Below, piece after piece: positions 8,290-15,547 of a stretch of 20,282 nucleotides of DNA. The stretch's first letter is position 1; every line of letters begins with the position of its first letter. Source of the stretch: a bacterium. GTDB taxonomy: Bacteria; UBP6; JAFGXH01. Where the stretch lies: assembly GCA_027064085.1 (NCBI GenBank), contig JAMOQH010000023.1:1-20282 (forward strand). The letters run 5' to 3'. The position numbers were made by a program, and so were the translations under genes. The notes under the pieces are model-generated. The model saw only the letters and a list, made by a program, of their open reading frames with translations. It searched no databases and was not told the origin of the DNA.

Positions 8290-10197
8290 ATGAAAAGACT
8301 TTATTTTTTACTAATTATGTTGTTAGTGACATCATTTGTTTATGCAGGTGGGATTGATGCCCAAAGATTTAAGCCATCAATAGGCTTGAATGGAATGGTT
8401 GTAACGGATACAAGTGAAACACTTGATCCTTTGGATTTCGGTGGATTTTTATACTTGCATTATGATAAAGACCCTTTTGTAAAAAAAGGTAGTGATGGAA
8501 GTGAAGAAAAATTACTTGGAAATGTATTTTACGGAGATGCTGTTTTCACCATGGGTGTTATCAGAAAACTTGAAATAGGATTGGTATTACCGTTTTCTTT
8601 GTATAGCTCAAGTGATTCATCTGTAAGTAATGTGAGTAAGTTTAGCTTAGGTGATATTAGATTAGGAATTAAATATGCAATACCTGGAATGATGGTTAAA
8701 AATCTAGGAATGGGATTTAAATTAAATATTTATGTTCCAACAGGAGATAAAGAAAGTTTTAATTCATCAGATGGAATAAATATTCAACCGGGATTTTTAA
8801 TTAATTATAGGCTTGATAAAGTTTTATTTGCGTTTAATATGAGTTATATGATGAAACTTTCTGACGCAGAAATGGATGATGTAAATTTAAATGATGAACT
8901 AGGTTTTAAACTTGGTGGTAAATACTTTGTCTCAGATGATATTGAAGCTGTGCTTGAATTATTTGGAGCTTTTCAGGTTGCAAGTCCTTTTAACAAAAAA
9001 GAAGAAACTCCTTTGGAATTACTTGCAAGTGCAAATTATTATTTGGGTAATATAAAATTAAATGGAGGAGTGTCAGCAGGGCTTGTATCAGGAGTTGGAA
9101 CACCTCTTTTTAGAATACTTGTTGGTGCAGGATATGTACAAAGAGATAATGACTGTGATAAAGACGGTATTTTAAATAAAGATGATAAGTGTCCTGATAA
9201 AGCAGAAGATAAAGATGGTTTTGAAGATACTGATGGTTGTCCTGATTTAGATGATGATAAAGATGGTATTTTAGATGTTCAAGATAAGTGTCCTAATAAA
9301 GCAGAAGATAAAGATGGTTTTGAAGATACTGATGGTTGTCCTGATTTAGATAATGATAAAGATGGGATAGCTGATAAAGATGATAAGTGTCCTGATGTAG
9401 CCGAAACAGTTAATGGAATTAAAGACGATGATGGTTGTCCAGATGAAGATCCAGATACTGATAAAGATGGTATTTTAGATGCTCAAGATAAGTGTCCTAA
9501 TAAAGCAGAAGATAAAGATGGTTTTGAAGATACTGATGGTTGTCCTGATTTAGATAATGATAAAGATGGTATTCTTGATGCTGAAGATAAATGCCCTAAT
9601 AAAGCAGAAGATAAAGATGATTTTGAAGATACAGATGGTTGTCCCGACTTAGATAATGATAAAGATGGTATTCTTGATACTCAAGATAAATGCCCTAATA
9701 AAGCTGAAGTTTATAATGGTTACAAAGATGCTGATGGTTGCCCTGATAAAGGAAAACAGTTAGTTAAAATTAATGTTGAAACTAAAAAAATTGAAATTTT
9801 ACAAAAAGTTTTCTTTAAGTTTGGTTCTGCTGATATCAATCCTAAATCTTATAAATTATTAAAAACGGTTGCAGGTATTGTTAATGATAGTAAGTCAATT
9901 AAAAATATTATTGTAGAAGGCCATACCGATGATTTAGGAAACGATAATAATAATAAAAAATTATCACAAAAAAGAGCTGAATCTGTGGTTAAATATTTAA
10001 TTAAACAAGGGGTTTCTAAAGAAAAGTTAACAGCAAAAGGTTATGGAGAAGAAAAACCTTTAGCACCTGTTAAATCTTTAATTGAGAAGTCTAACGATGA
10101 AAAATCTTATAATTTGAAAGAAAGAAAAGTATTCCTCAAAAAACTTAAGAAGAATCGTTCTATGAACAGAAGAGTTGAGTTTACTATCTCTGAATAA
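8290..10197 (+). CDS. OmpA-family outer-membrane protein with TSP3 repeats
   Basis: A 635-residue protein. ATG 8290 is preferred because GGAG lies 8 bases upstream and a signal peptide follows (MKRLYFLLIMLLVTSFVYA, cleavage before GG). Residues about 20-285 form a predicted outer-membrane beta-barrel rich in alternating aromatic/hydrophobic strands, starting with an AQRFKPS motif familiar from myxobacterial-type OmpA proteins. Residues 286-485 hold six TSP3-type units (KCPNKAEDKDGF..DGCPD). Residues about 495-635 are the OmpA peptidoglycan-binding domain with G544-H-T-D547, N555-x2-L-S and R562, all key residues being present, and terminal NRRVEF. A Lys-rich insertion sits before NRRV. It probably anchors the outer membrane to peptidoglycan, with the TSP3 part as a calcium-binding periplasmic spacer. 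It is paralogous to the truncated gene at the window start. Confidence 0.95.
   Translation: MKRLYFLLIMLLVTSFVYAGGIDAQRFKPSIGLNGMVVTDTSETLDPLDFGGFLYLHYDKDPFVKKGSDGSEEKLLGNVFYGDAVFTMGVIRKLEIGLVLPFSLYSSSDSSVSNVSKFSLGDIRLGIKYAIPGMMVKNLGMGFKLNIYVPTGDKESFNSSDGINIQPGFLINYRLDKVLFAFNMSYMMKLSDAEMDDVNLNDELGFKLGGKYFVSDDIEAVLELFGAFQVASPFNKKEETPLELLASANYYLGNIKLNGGVSAGLVSGVGTPLFRILVGAGYVQRDNDCDKDGILNKDDKCPDKAEDKDGFEDTDGCPDLDDDKDGILDVQDKCPNKAEDKDGFEDTDGCPDLDNDKDGIADKDDKCPDVAETVNGIKDDDGCPDEDPDTDKDGILDAQDKCPNKAEDKDGFEDTDGCPDLDNDKDGILDAEDKCPNKAEDKDDFEDTDGCPDLDNDKDGILDTQDKCPNKAEVYNGYKDADGCPDKGKQLVKINVETKKIEILQKVFFKFGSADINPKSYKLLKTVAGIVNDSKSIKNIIVEGHTDDLGNDNNNKKLSQKRAESVVKYLIKQGVSKEKLTAKGYGEEKPLAPVKSLIEKSNDEKSYNLKERKVFLKKLKKNRSMNRRVEFTISE
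9745..9831 (+). repeat. 87-bp direct repeat, copy 2 (partner 554-640)
   Basis: Identical to 554-640 and in the same position of the paralogous gene. After its last base the two genes diverge at once (GATATCAAT here, AGAATATCT there). Confidence 0.95.
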
Positions 10198-10255
10198 CAT
10201 TAAGTAAATAATCATCATTTTGCGGGCTTTAGCCCGCATTTCTTAAAATACAAAT
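10116..10255 (+). repeat. 140-bp direct repeat, copy 2 (partner 925-1064)
   Basis: Identical to 925-1064, from the GAAAGAAAG run in the 3' coding part through stop codon and terminator. The match ends at CAAAT. Beyond it this copy reads GGAGAAAAA and the other reads AAAAAATTAA. Confidence 0.95.
10222..10237 (+). terminator. Hairpin terminator after second OmpA gene
   Basis: The GCGGGC-TTTA-GCCCGC hairpin begins 24 bases after the stop codon and separates the OmpA gene from ruvA. It is identical to the one at 1031-1046 and lies inside the 140-bp duplicated block. Confidence 0.75.
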
Positions 10256-10299
10256 GGAGAAAAATCTATTAATAAAAAAAATTATTGTTTTTGTCGATA

Positions 10300-10329
10300 T
10301 TGCATTAAGTGATAGAAATATGGTAAAAT
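10300..10329 (+). promoter_or_regulatory. Possible extended -10 promoter of ruvA-tetR
   Basis: TAAAAT at 10324-10329 is preceded by TG one base upstream (TGG-TAAAAT), an extended -10 arrangement that tolerates a poor -35. The best -35 at the right distance is TTGCAT (10300-10305), a 3-of-6 match. The start codon is 20 bases beyond, with GAGGA at 10341-10345 as ribosome-binding site. Confidence 0.4.
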
Positions 10330-10348
10330 ATGATTTTGATGAGGACTT

Positions 10349-10957
10349 ATGATTGGGTATTTAAAAGGTGAGTTTATATATAGTGATAATGATAAAATTG
10401 TATTGAATGTTAATGGTGTAGGATATGATATATTTATTAAGCAAAAAGATATTGTTAATATGAAAAAGGGTGGTGAATATCAGTTTTATATTCAAACATT
10501 TTTTAAGGAACAAATTGGATTTGAATTATATGGATTTGATTCATTGAAAGAAAAAAGAGTTTTTAATCAGTTGGTAAAAGTTAATAAGGTTGGTTCTAAA
10601 ACAGCCCTTGCAGTGCTTGATGGTAATAATCCAGAGGATTTAATTTCAGCGATTATAGATAAACAAGTTCATATACTTTCTGCCGTTAAAGGAATAGGTA
10701 AAAAAACTTCAGAAAGAATTATTTTAGAATTAAGTGATAAATTTAAAAAAGAATTTAAAGGGATAGTTGCTTCTAATAAAAGCAAAAAAGGAAGTGAAAG
10801 TGTATTGCTAGATGACTTAAACTCAATATTAAATAATTTAGGTTATTCTACAAGGCAGATAAGGCTTGTTATGGATAGTTTAACAAAATCAGATATTGAG
10901 AGTAATGATTTAGAAAGTTTAATTAAAGTTTCATTAAAAAGAATGAGAGGTATTTAA
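10349..10957 (+). CDS. ruvA: Holliday junction branch migration protein RuvA
   Basis: RuvA binds Holliday junctions as a tetramer and loads the RuvB motor in recombinational repair. At 202 residues it is almost the same length as E. coli RuvA (203). The N-terminal OB-fold starts MIGYLKG and ends ELYGF near residue 63. Two helix-hairpin-helix motifs follow (LVKVNKVGSKTALAVL and LSAVKGIGKKTSERIILEL), and the C-terminal domain that contacts RuvB occupies about 150-202. The loop before LYGF reads KEQIGFE where most RuvAs have REDA. By direct alignment the two acidic-pin residues (E55/D56 in E. coli) become Gln-Ile. No ruvB or ruvC lies in the window. The stop codon overlaps the next start by one base. 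Confidence 0.96.
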   Translation: MIGYLKGEFIYSDNDKIVLNVNGVGYDIFIKQKDIVNMKKGGEYQFYIQTFFKEQIGFELYGFDSLKEKRVFNQLVKVNKVGSKTALAVLDGNNPEDLISAIIDKQVHILSAVKGIGKKTSERIILELSDKFKKEFKGIVASNKSKKGSESVLLDDLNSILNNLGYSTRQIRLVMDSLTKSDIESNDLESLIKVSLKRMRGI

Positions 10958-11598
10958 TGCCTAGTGAAAAAAGAAAAAAATTAGATGAAGAGAAAAAAAT
11001 AAAGACTAAGAACAATTTAATAAATTCAGCAATAGAAATTTTTATAAAAAAAGGATATCATCAAACAAATATTTCAGATATTGTTGCTTTTGCAAATCTT
11101 GGACAAGGGACATTTTATAGAAATTTTAGATCTAAAAGAGAAGTTTTTGAAGAAATATTAAAAAAAATGATACAAGAGTTGATTTTTGAGTTTTCAGATG
11201 GAAATTTAAATATTAATAATATGCCAAAATCCTTTGATGAATATAAAGATAAATCAATAAAATCATTTTTGAAAATTATTCCAATAATAAAAAAGAATAA
11301 AAAAATAGTGATTTTATTTTTCAGAGATGCTCCTACCATAGACAAAGAATTTGAGCAAGAAATTAATGATATATTTGAGCAATTTTCTTCAATAGCTCAG
11401 TATTATCTAGATCATGCAATTAAACAAAAATTTATTAGAAATTGTAATAGTAGCTTAGTTGCAGAATCTATAGTTGGCATGGGAATTCAGCATATAAAAA
11501 ATTGGTTACATGGTAAATATAGCGATAGCGAAATAGAAAAGATTGTTATTGAAACTAATAATTTAATTTTCTTAGGTTTATTAACTCCATCGGTGTAA
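10957..11598 (+). CDS. TetR/AcrR-family transcriptional regulator
   Basis: 213 residues. The start ATG overlaps the ruvA stop (TAATG), and GAGAGG just upstream serves as ribosome-binding site, so the two are probably translationally coupled. After a very basic N-terminus (SEKRKKLDEEKKIKTK), residues about 19-66 form a TetR-type DNA-binding domain: INSAIEIFIKKGYHQTNISD, then the recognition helix region LGQGTFYRNFRSKREVF. The remainder is an alpha-helical effector-binding and dimerisation domain without a recognisable ligand class. Coupling to ruvA is not a standard arrangement. The target is unknown; autoregulation or control of the neighbouring minus-strand genes is possible but unsupported by any operator I can see. 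Confidence 0.92.
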   Translation: MPSEKRKKLDEEKKIKTKNNLINSAIEIFIKKGYHQTNISDIVAFANLGQGTFYRNFRSKREVFEEILKKMIQELIFEFSDGNLNINNMPKSFDEYKDKSIKSFLKIIPIIKKNKKIVILFFRDAPTIDKEFEQEINDIFEQFSSIAQYYLDHAIKQKFIRNCNSSLVAESIVGMGIQHIKNWLHGKYSDSEIEKIVIETNNLIFLGLLTPSV

Positions 11599-11658
11599 TT
11601 TATTTATTTATTGTCGTAAATTTAAATCTTTATAATTAGAAATATAATCGTAAATTAA

Positions 11659-13491
11659 TTACTTTTTAGGGGCTAGTTCTTTCATTGGTTTTGCTTCTAC
11701 AGGAGCAACTTTACTTTCTTGAGTTTTAGATTCCTTTTGTGATGCAGAAAAATAATCAATTAACGAAATGAAGAATAATTTATTAGAATTCGTTTTTAGT
11801 ATATAACTTGCTGTTGCAACATTACCCTTTAAGTTTGCTTTAATTAGGAGGTAATCAAGTAATTCAAGTATATCTTGAGCTTTTTGTACTCCTTTTGGAG
11901 GCATCATAGCTTTAAAATTATTTAGTGCTTTAATTACTTCTAAAAATGATATATAAAATATCATATCAGACTTAGTAGAAGATGATAATACTGTATCTTT
12001 TTTAGAGAACTTATAAAATCCCTCTTGTTTTTTAGAATCAAGAGAATAATCATACATCTCTTTACTAGAAGCAATAATTAATTCGTTATTTTTAAAGCCC
12101 ACATAAACCTGAGTAACCATTGCATTTATGATATAAACAGTATTGTTTTTATAAACTGTTTTATTTACAAAACCTTTTAATTTTGCAAAATTTTTATGTA
12201 CTAACAATTTATCAATAATCATTTTTATTGTTTTGGTATTTTTAAGTCCAATTGTCATTACTGAATTATAGTTTGTTGTTGAAATGCTCATTCCATCATA
12301 GGTTGCAAAAGCAAAATTACCATCAAAATTATCAATTAAATCCTTTTGAATATCAAAATCATATTCTTTATTTAATTTAGTAATTTCTTCATTAATCGTT
12401 TTATCAAAATTATTGCCTTTTTTTACCACATTATTTGTAGTACCGTTTTCTTTTGTCATTTCCTTATGATAATTATATCTTCTTTGCATGTATTCTTTTG
12501 CAAAATCTTTAATTAAATTAGCATAGCCATTAACATTTAAGCCAAATGAAAATAATAATAAAGGATTTTTATTTATTCCTAATATTGTAGAGTTATTATA
12601 TTTTACTCCTTTTAACAATGAAAGTATTTTACCAGATTTTAATTTTGCAGATAAATTTAATATAAACTCTTTTGTATCAAGTGATAATTGCATAGAGAAT
12701 GCTTGATAAGTTTCTATCATATCCATCATTGTTTTAGAGGCATTAAATAGTTGAGATATTGTTTTTTTGTTGTTTTTTATAAAACTTTCTATATTTCCAT
12801 AAAAATATATGCCTTTATTTACTTCTTTATTCATATTCTTGTATATTTTTGAGTTTTTAAGAGAGCTTTTTGAAGCAATGATATCATTAGTTAACTTTAA
12901 AGATGATTCAGGATTAAAAGGATTTGCTATTATAAATAGATAATTATTTTTTACAAAAACATAAATTACTTCATCTTTTTTATTACCAAAAAGTTTTATA
13001 TAATTTTTTTCTTTTTTATAGTTTACTTCAACTTTTTCTTTAATTGAAAGTTTTCCTTTTTTAAATCTACTGTCAATATAAGATAGTAATTTGGATTTGT
13101 TTTTTAATGGAAGATATATTATTGTATTTAACGAACTTAAATCATCTCCTTGAAGTAGTATAGTATCAAATGAAATTCCTAAATTTTTATTTATATCAAT
13201 TCCAATACTTTCAAGTTTTTTAATATTTAATGGATTTATCCCTAAGATATCTTTTACTTCTGATATATCTTTTTCTTGAAATTTTTGACCAAATACCGAA
13301 TTTTCTGTAATTTTAAAGTTTTTAAAGATTGAAGTTATAGATTTAACATTTATTATTGCTTCTGTATTTTCTGGAAGTAATGATAATACGCTAAAGTTTT
13401 GAGCTTCTAGTTTGTTATCATTGCTTTTTACTGCTTTTCCACATGAAATAACCATAAATATGGAAATTGTTAATAAAATTAATTTTTTCAT
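11659..13491 (-). CDS. Large secreted lipoprotein, DUF3352-like
   Basis: 610 residues. I place the start at ATG 13489-13491 because AGAGG lies just upstream and a lipoprotein signal follows (MKKLILLTISIFMVIS then Cys17, lipobox VISC). The in-frame extension 18 codons further upstream lacks these features. The residue after Cys is Gly, which in E. coli-type sorting favours the outer membrane. The body alternates LLPENTEAIINV, SIGIDINKNLGISF and FNPESSLK segments that resemble DUF3352 proteins; that assignment is by recollection and moderate. It has many lysines, no clear catalytic motif, and a charged tail (EAKPMKELAPKK). It lies 64 bases downstream of the papain-like protease on the same strand, so co-transcription is likely. 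The function is unknown. Confidence 0.85.
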   Translation of the reverse strand: MKKLILLTISIFMVISCGKAVKSNDNKLEAQNFSVLSLLPENTEAIINVKSITSIFKNFKITENSVFGQKFQEKDISEVKDILGINPLNIKKLESIGIDINKNLGISFDTILLQGDDLSSLNTIIYLPLKNKSKLLSYIDSRFKKGKLSIKEKVEVNYKKEKNYIKLFGNKKDEVIYVFVKNNYLFIIANPFNPESSLKLTNDIIASKSSLKNSKIYKNMNKEVNKGIYFYGNIESFIKNNKKTISQLFNASKTMMDMIETYQAFSMQLSLDTKEFILNLSAKLKSGKILSLLKGVKYNNSTILGINKNPLLLFSFGLNVNGYANLIKDFAKEYMQRRYNYHKEMTKENGTTNNVVKKGNNFDKTINEEITKLNKEYDFDIQKDLIDNFDGNFAFATYDGMSISTTNYNSVMTIGLKNTKTIKMIIDKLLVHKNFAKLKGFVNKTVYKNNTVYIINAMVTQVYVGFKNNELIIASSKEMYDYSLDSKKQEGFYKFSKKDTVLSSSTKSDMIFYISFLEVIKALNNFKAMMPPKGVQKAQDILELLDYLLIKANLKGNVATASYILKTNSNKLFFISLIDYFSASQKESKTQESKVAPVEAKPMKELAPKK

Positions 13492-13555
13492 ATTGCCTCT
13501 AAATAAAATTAGACTGTTTCTATCATTTATATGTATTTTTTTCAAGTTTATTTTA

Positions 13556-15361
13556 CTACTTACTTTTTATATATTTCTTTTTTAAGAATATTAAAGCTAG
13601 TAAAGTTAATAATAATATCAATAAACTACTATTGTTTGAGTGATTTGAATAGTTACATGAACTTTCTGTATTATCGTTTTTTGTAGGAGAATCTTTTGGC
13701 AGTTCTTCAAGCTTTTGTCTTACTCTAATTTTTGCACCATAATTTAATTCTTCTACTTTTGTGCCATCAAGTGAATAATAGGAGTATGGATTAGGATTTG
13801 GAAATGATTCAATTGGAATAATACTACCATGTTCATTTTTATATTTAAGTATGATAAATTTAGTTGTTTTTGATTTTACCTCAAAGCGTCTATTAAGTTT
13901 CTGGGTGTGCCAACCCATATCTTTTAAAAAAATATTTTCATTGTATAAATAACCACTCTTATTATTTAAAAAATCATCAACAGTATTGTAAATATATATT
14001 TCTACATCTGTATTATTGTATGGAGTAAAAAAATCTATTGCTTTAATAATCCCTTCATCTCTAAAGTAAATGTCAACCCCAAGATATCCTTCTTTATTTT
14101 CGTTTCCTCCCATAGTAGAATCATCAAACCCATTTTTATCATAATGAATTGTTTTAAATTTATCATCTATAATGTCTATATCCCCTTGATCGGGCAATGT
14201 AATTGGTAGTAGTGAGCTATAATCCTTAATTATTGAGTTATCTATGTAGTTTAGTATTTTTAAATTTTCCAAGATACCTGTATTGCCATCTTCATAGAAA
14301 TCTAAAAAATTAAATAAATAGTTATCTGGAGTATCAACTGTTAAGTCTGTTAAATCTATAATTTGGTGAAAATCTCTTCTGAAATCAAATCTTAAAAAGT
14401 CAATTAATGGGCTCGTTCCTTTATCACCCAAAACCATAAAGGCTATTTGGCTTCTTGGAATATTGGTTAAATCAATTTCGGCAATTGTTTTGGGCTCATA
14501 ATTAGTTCTATCGTTCATAAACAATGCTTCTTGTGAAAAGTATTTTATAAATTCATAGGATAAGTAAGCGAGTCCATTTTGCCCCCAATCTGTTCCCCAT
14601 GAGTTTTTAACTCTAAAACCACCTTGACCATTTCCTGCATTATTATCATAACCACATACAACGAGTGCATGCCCACCATCTTGATAGGATAATTTTGTGT
14701 GGTCTTTTGTATAAAAATCAGTTTTTAATTTTCCTAATTCATTATAATAAGGAATTGATATTACAAAGATATCTCCATTGGCTAAATGTTCTTTCATTGC
14801 TTTTAAAGTATCATCACTAACAGGTGTTGAGCGTTTACCTGAGTTTAAATTATTAGTATTTGCATAAAAAAAGTAATAATCCTGGGCTCTCCACTTTAAT
14901 GCATTTCGTTGTTGCTCTTTGTTTGGTAATGTTGCATTATCATCGGGGTTATATGGCATATCTGTTAGTGAAGCACAACCACTTGTTCTTATAAGCCTAA
15001 AGGCGTCTAATGGAAAAGAACCATCATCATTTCCAGAATTTACTTGATTATAAACAAAAGCAGGAGAACAAATATGGCTTGGATTATTTAAGTCCCATTG
15101 ATGCTCTTTGCCTTCTTGGAATGTTTTATAATAATATCCTGTTGCCCATGCAACGCAAGAGCCTTGCCAATTTTGACTTGCCACATCAGGAAGTTCATCA
15201 CATAAATCAACTTTTGAAGGTAAGTTGCCTTTGTTTAGTTTGTTGATTTGGCTTTTAGGTAGTAAATATTTTTTTGCAATATTATAAGGTGTTACTTTGA
15301 TAACTGGTTTTCTGATAATGATATTTGAATTAACTAAAAAAGTTATCAATAGGTAGAGCAT
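13556..15361 (-). CDS. Secreted papain-like (C1A) cysteine protease with Cys-TM-basic tail
   Basis: 601 residues. AGGAGGAG lies directly before ATG 15361. The N-terminus is hydrophobic (LYLLITFLV) but has no leading Lys/Arg, so it is a weak signal peptide. The protease domain (about 45-275) has oxyanion Gln63 in QNWQGS, catalytic Cys69 (SCVAWA), His231 (GGHALVVCGYD) and Asn253 (VKNSWGTDWG), a complete papain-type set. Residues about 400-550 (GIIKAIDFFTPYNNTDVEIY region) resemble the lectin-like beta-sandwich found after some bacterial C1 peptidases. The C-terminus is Cys569, a polar stretch, a helix LLILLLTLLALIFL, then KKKYIKSK, the same layout as the tail of the giant protein at 1166-8188. 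No long propeptide like that of papain is present. It probably acts at the cell surface; the substrate is unknown. Confidence 0.93.
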   Translation of the reverse strand: MLYLLITFLVNSNIIIRKPVIKVTPYNIAKKYLLPKSQINKLNKGNLPSKVDLCDELPDVASQNWQGSCVAWATGYYYKTFQEGKEHQWDLNNPSHICSPAFVYNQVNSGNDDGSFPLDAFRLIRTSGCASLTDMPYNPDDNATLPNKEQQRNALKWRAQDYYFFYANTNNLNSGKRSTPVSDDTLKAMKEHLANGDIFVISIPYYNELGKLKTDFYTKDHTKLSYQDGGHALVVCGYDNNAGNGQGGFRVKNSWGTDWGQNGLAYLSYEFIKYFSQEALFMNDRTNYEPKTIAEIDLTNIPRSQIAFMVLGDKGTSPLIDFLRFDFRRDFHQIIDLTDLTVDTPDNYLFNFLDFYEDGNTGILENLKILNYIDNSIIKDYSSLLPITLPDQGDIDIIDDKFKTIHYDKNGFDDSTMGGNENKEGYLGVDIYFRDEGIIKAIDFFTPYNNTDVEIYIYNTVDDFLNNKSGYLYNENIFLKDMGWHTQKLNRRFEVKSKTTKFIILKYKNEHGSIIPIESFPNPNPYSYYSLDGTKVEELNYGAKIRVRQKLEELPKDSPTKNDNTESSCNYSNHSNNSSLLILLLTLLALIFLKKKYIKSK

Positions 15362-15384
15362 ACTCCTCCTTTAAAATATATAAT

Positions 15385-15401
15385 AGTTATAGGTTATAAC
15401 T
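15385..15401. repeat. Inverted repeat overlapping the protease promoter -10
   Basis: AGTTATA (15385-15391) and TATAACT (15395-15401) form a perfect 7-bp inverted repeat around GGT. It covers the predicted -10 and part of the spacer of the minus-strand promoter at 15386-15414, where a dimeric repressor would block transcription. In AT-rich DNA such a repeat can also arise by chance. Confidence 0.4.
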
Positions 15402-15414
15402 TTAATAATGTCAA
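15386..15414 (-). promoter_or_regulatory. Strong sigma70-type promoter of the protease-lipoprotein pair
   Basis: On the minus strand, TTGACA (15414-15409, perfect consensus) and TATAAC (15391-15386, 5 of 6) are separated by 17 bases. This is the best promoter match in the window. It lies 24 bases before the protease ATG, predicting a short leader of about 15-20 bases with AGGAGGAG just before the start. Confidence 0.65.
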
Positions 15415-15547
15415 ATTTTGTGGTGCTGATTATTTTTTATAATTAATGTTTTTATTATAAGTTCCGAAAGAACTGTTGTTTATTTATTGGAATTTTAAAT
15501 AAATAATTGCAATTGTTATTATAGCTTCATTTTATGTAGGGTAAAAA

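Noticed and set aside
1-10255. Composite transposon bounded by the OmpA direct repeats
   Set aside because: No transposase, terminal inverted repeats or target-site duplications are visible; gene duplication with conversion explains the repeats.
11599-11658. Bidirectional terminator between the convergent tetR and lipoprotein genes
   Set aside because: The gap is AT-rich with a small direct repeat (TCGTAAATT-like) but no GC stem that could form a convincing hairpin.
13492-13545. Upstream start adding 18 residues to the lipoprotein
   Set aside because: The added residues would displace the lipoprotein signal peptide from the N-terminus; ATG 13491 has AGAGG just upstream.
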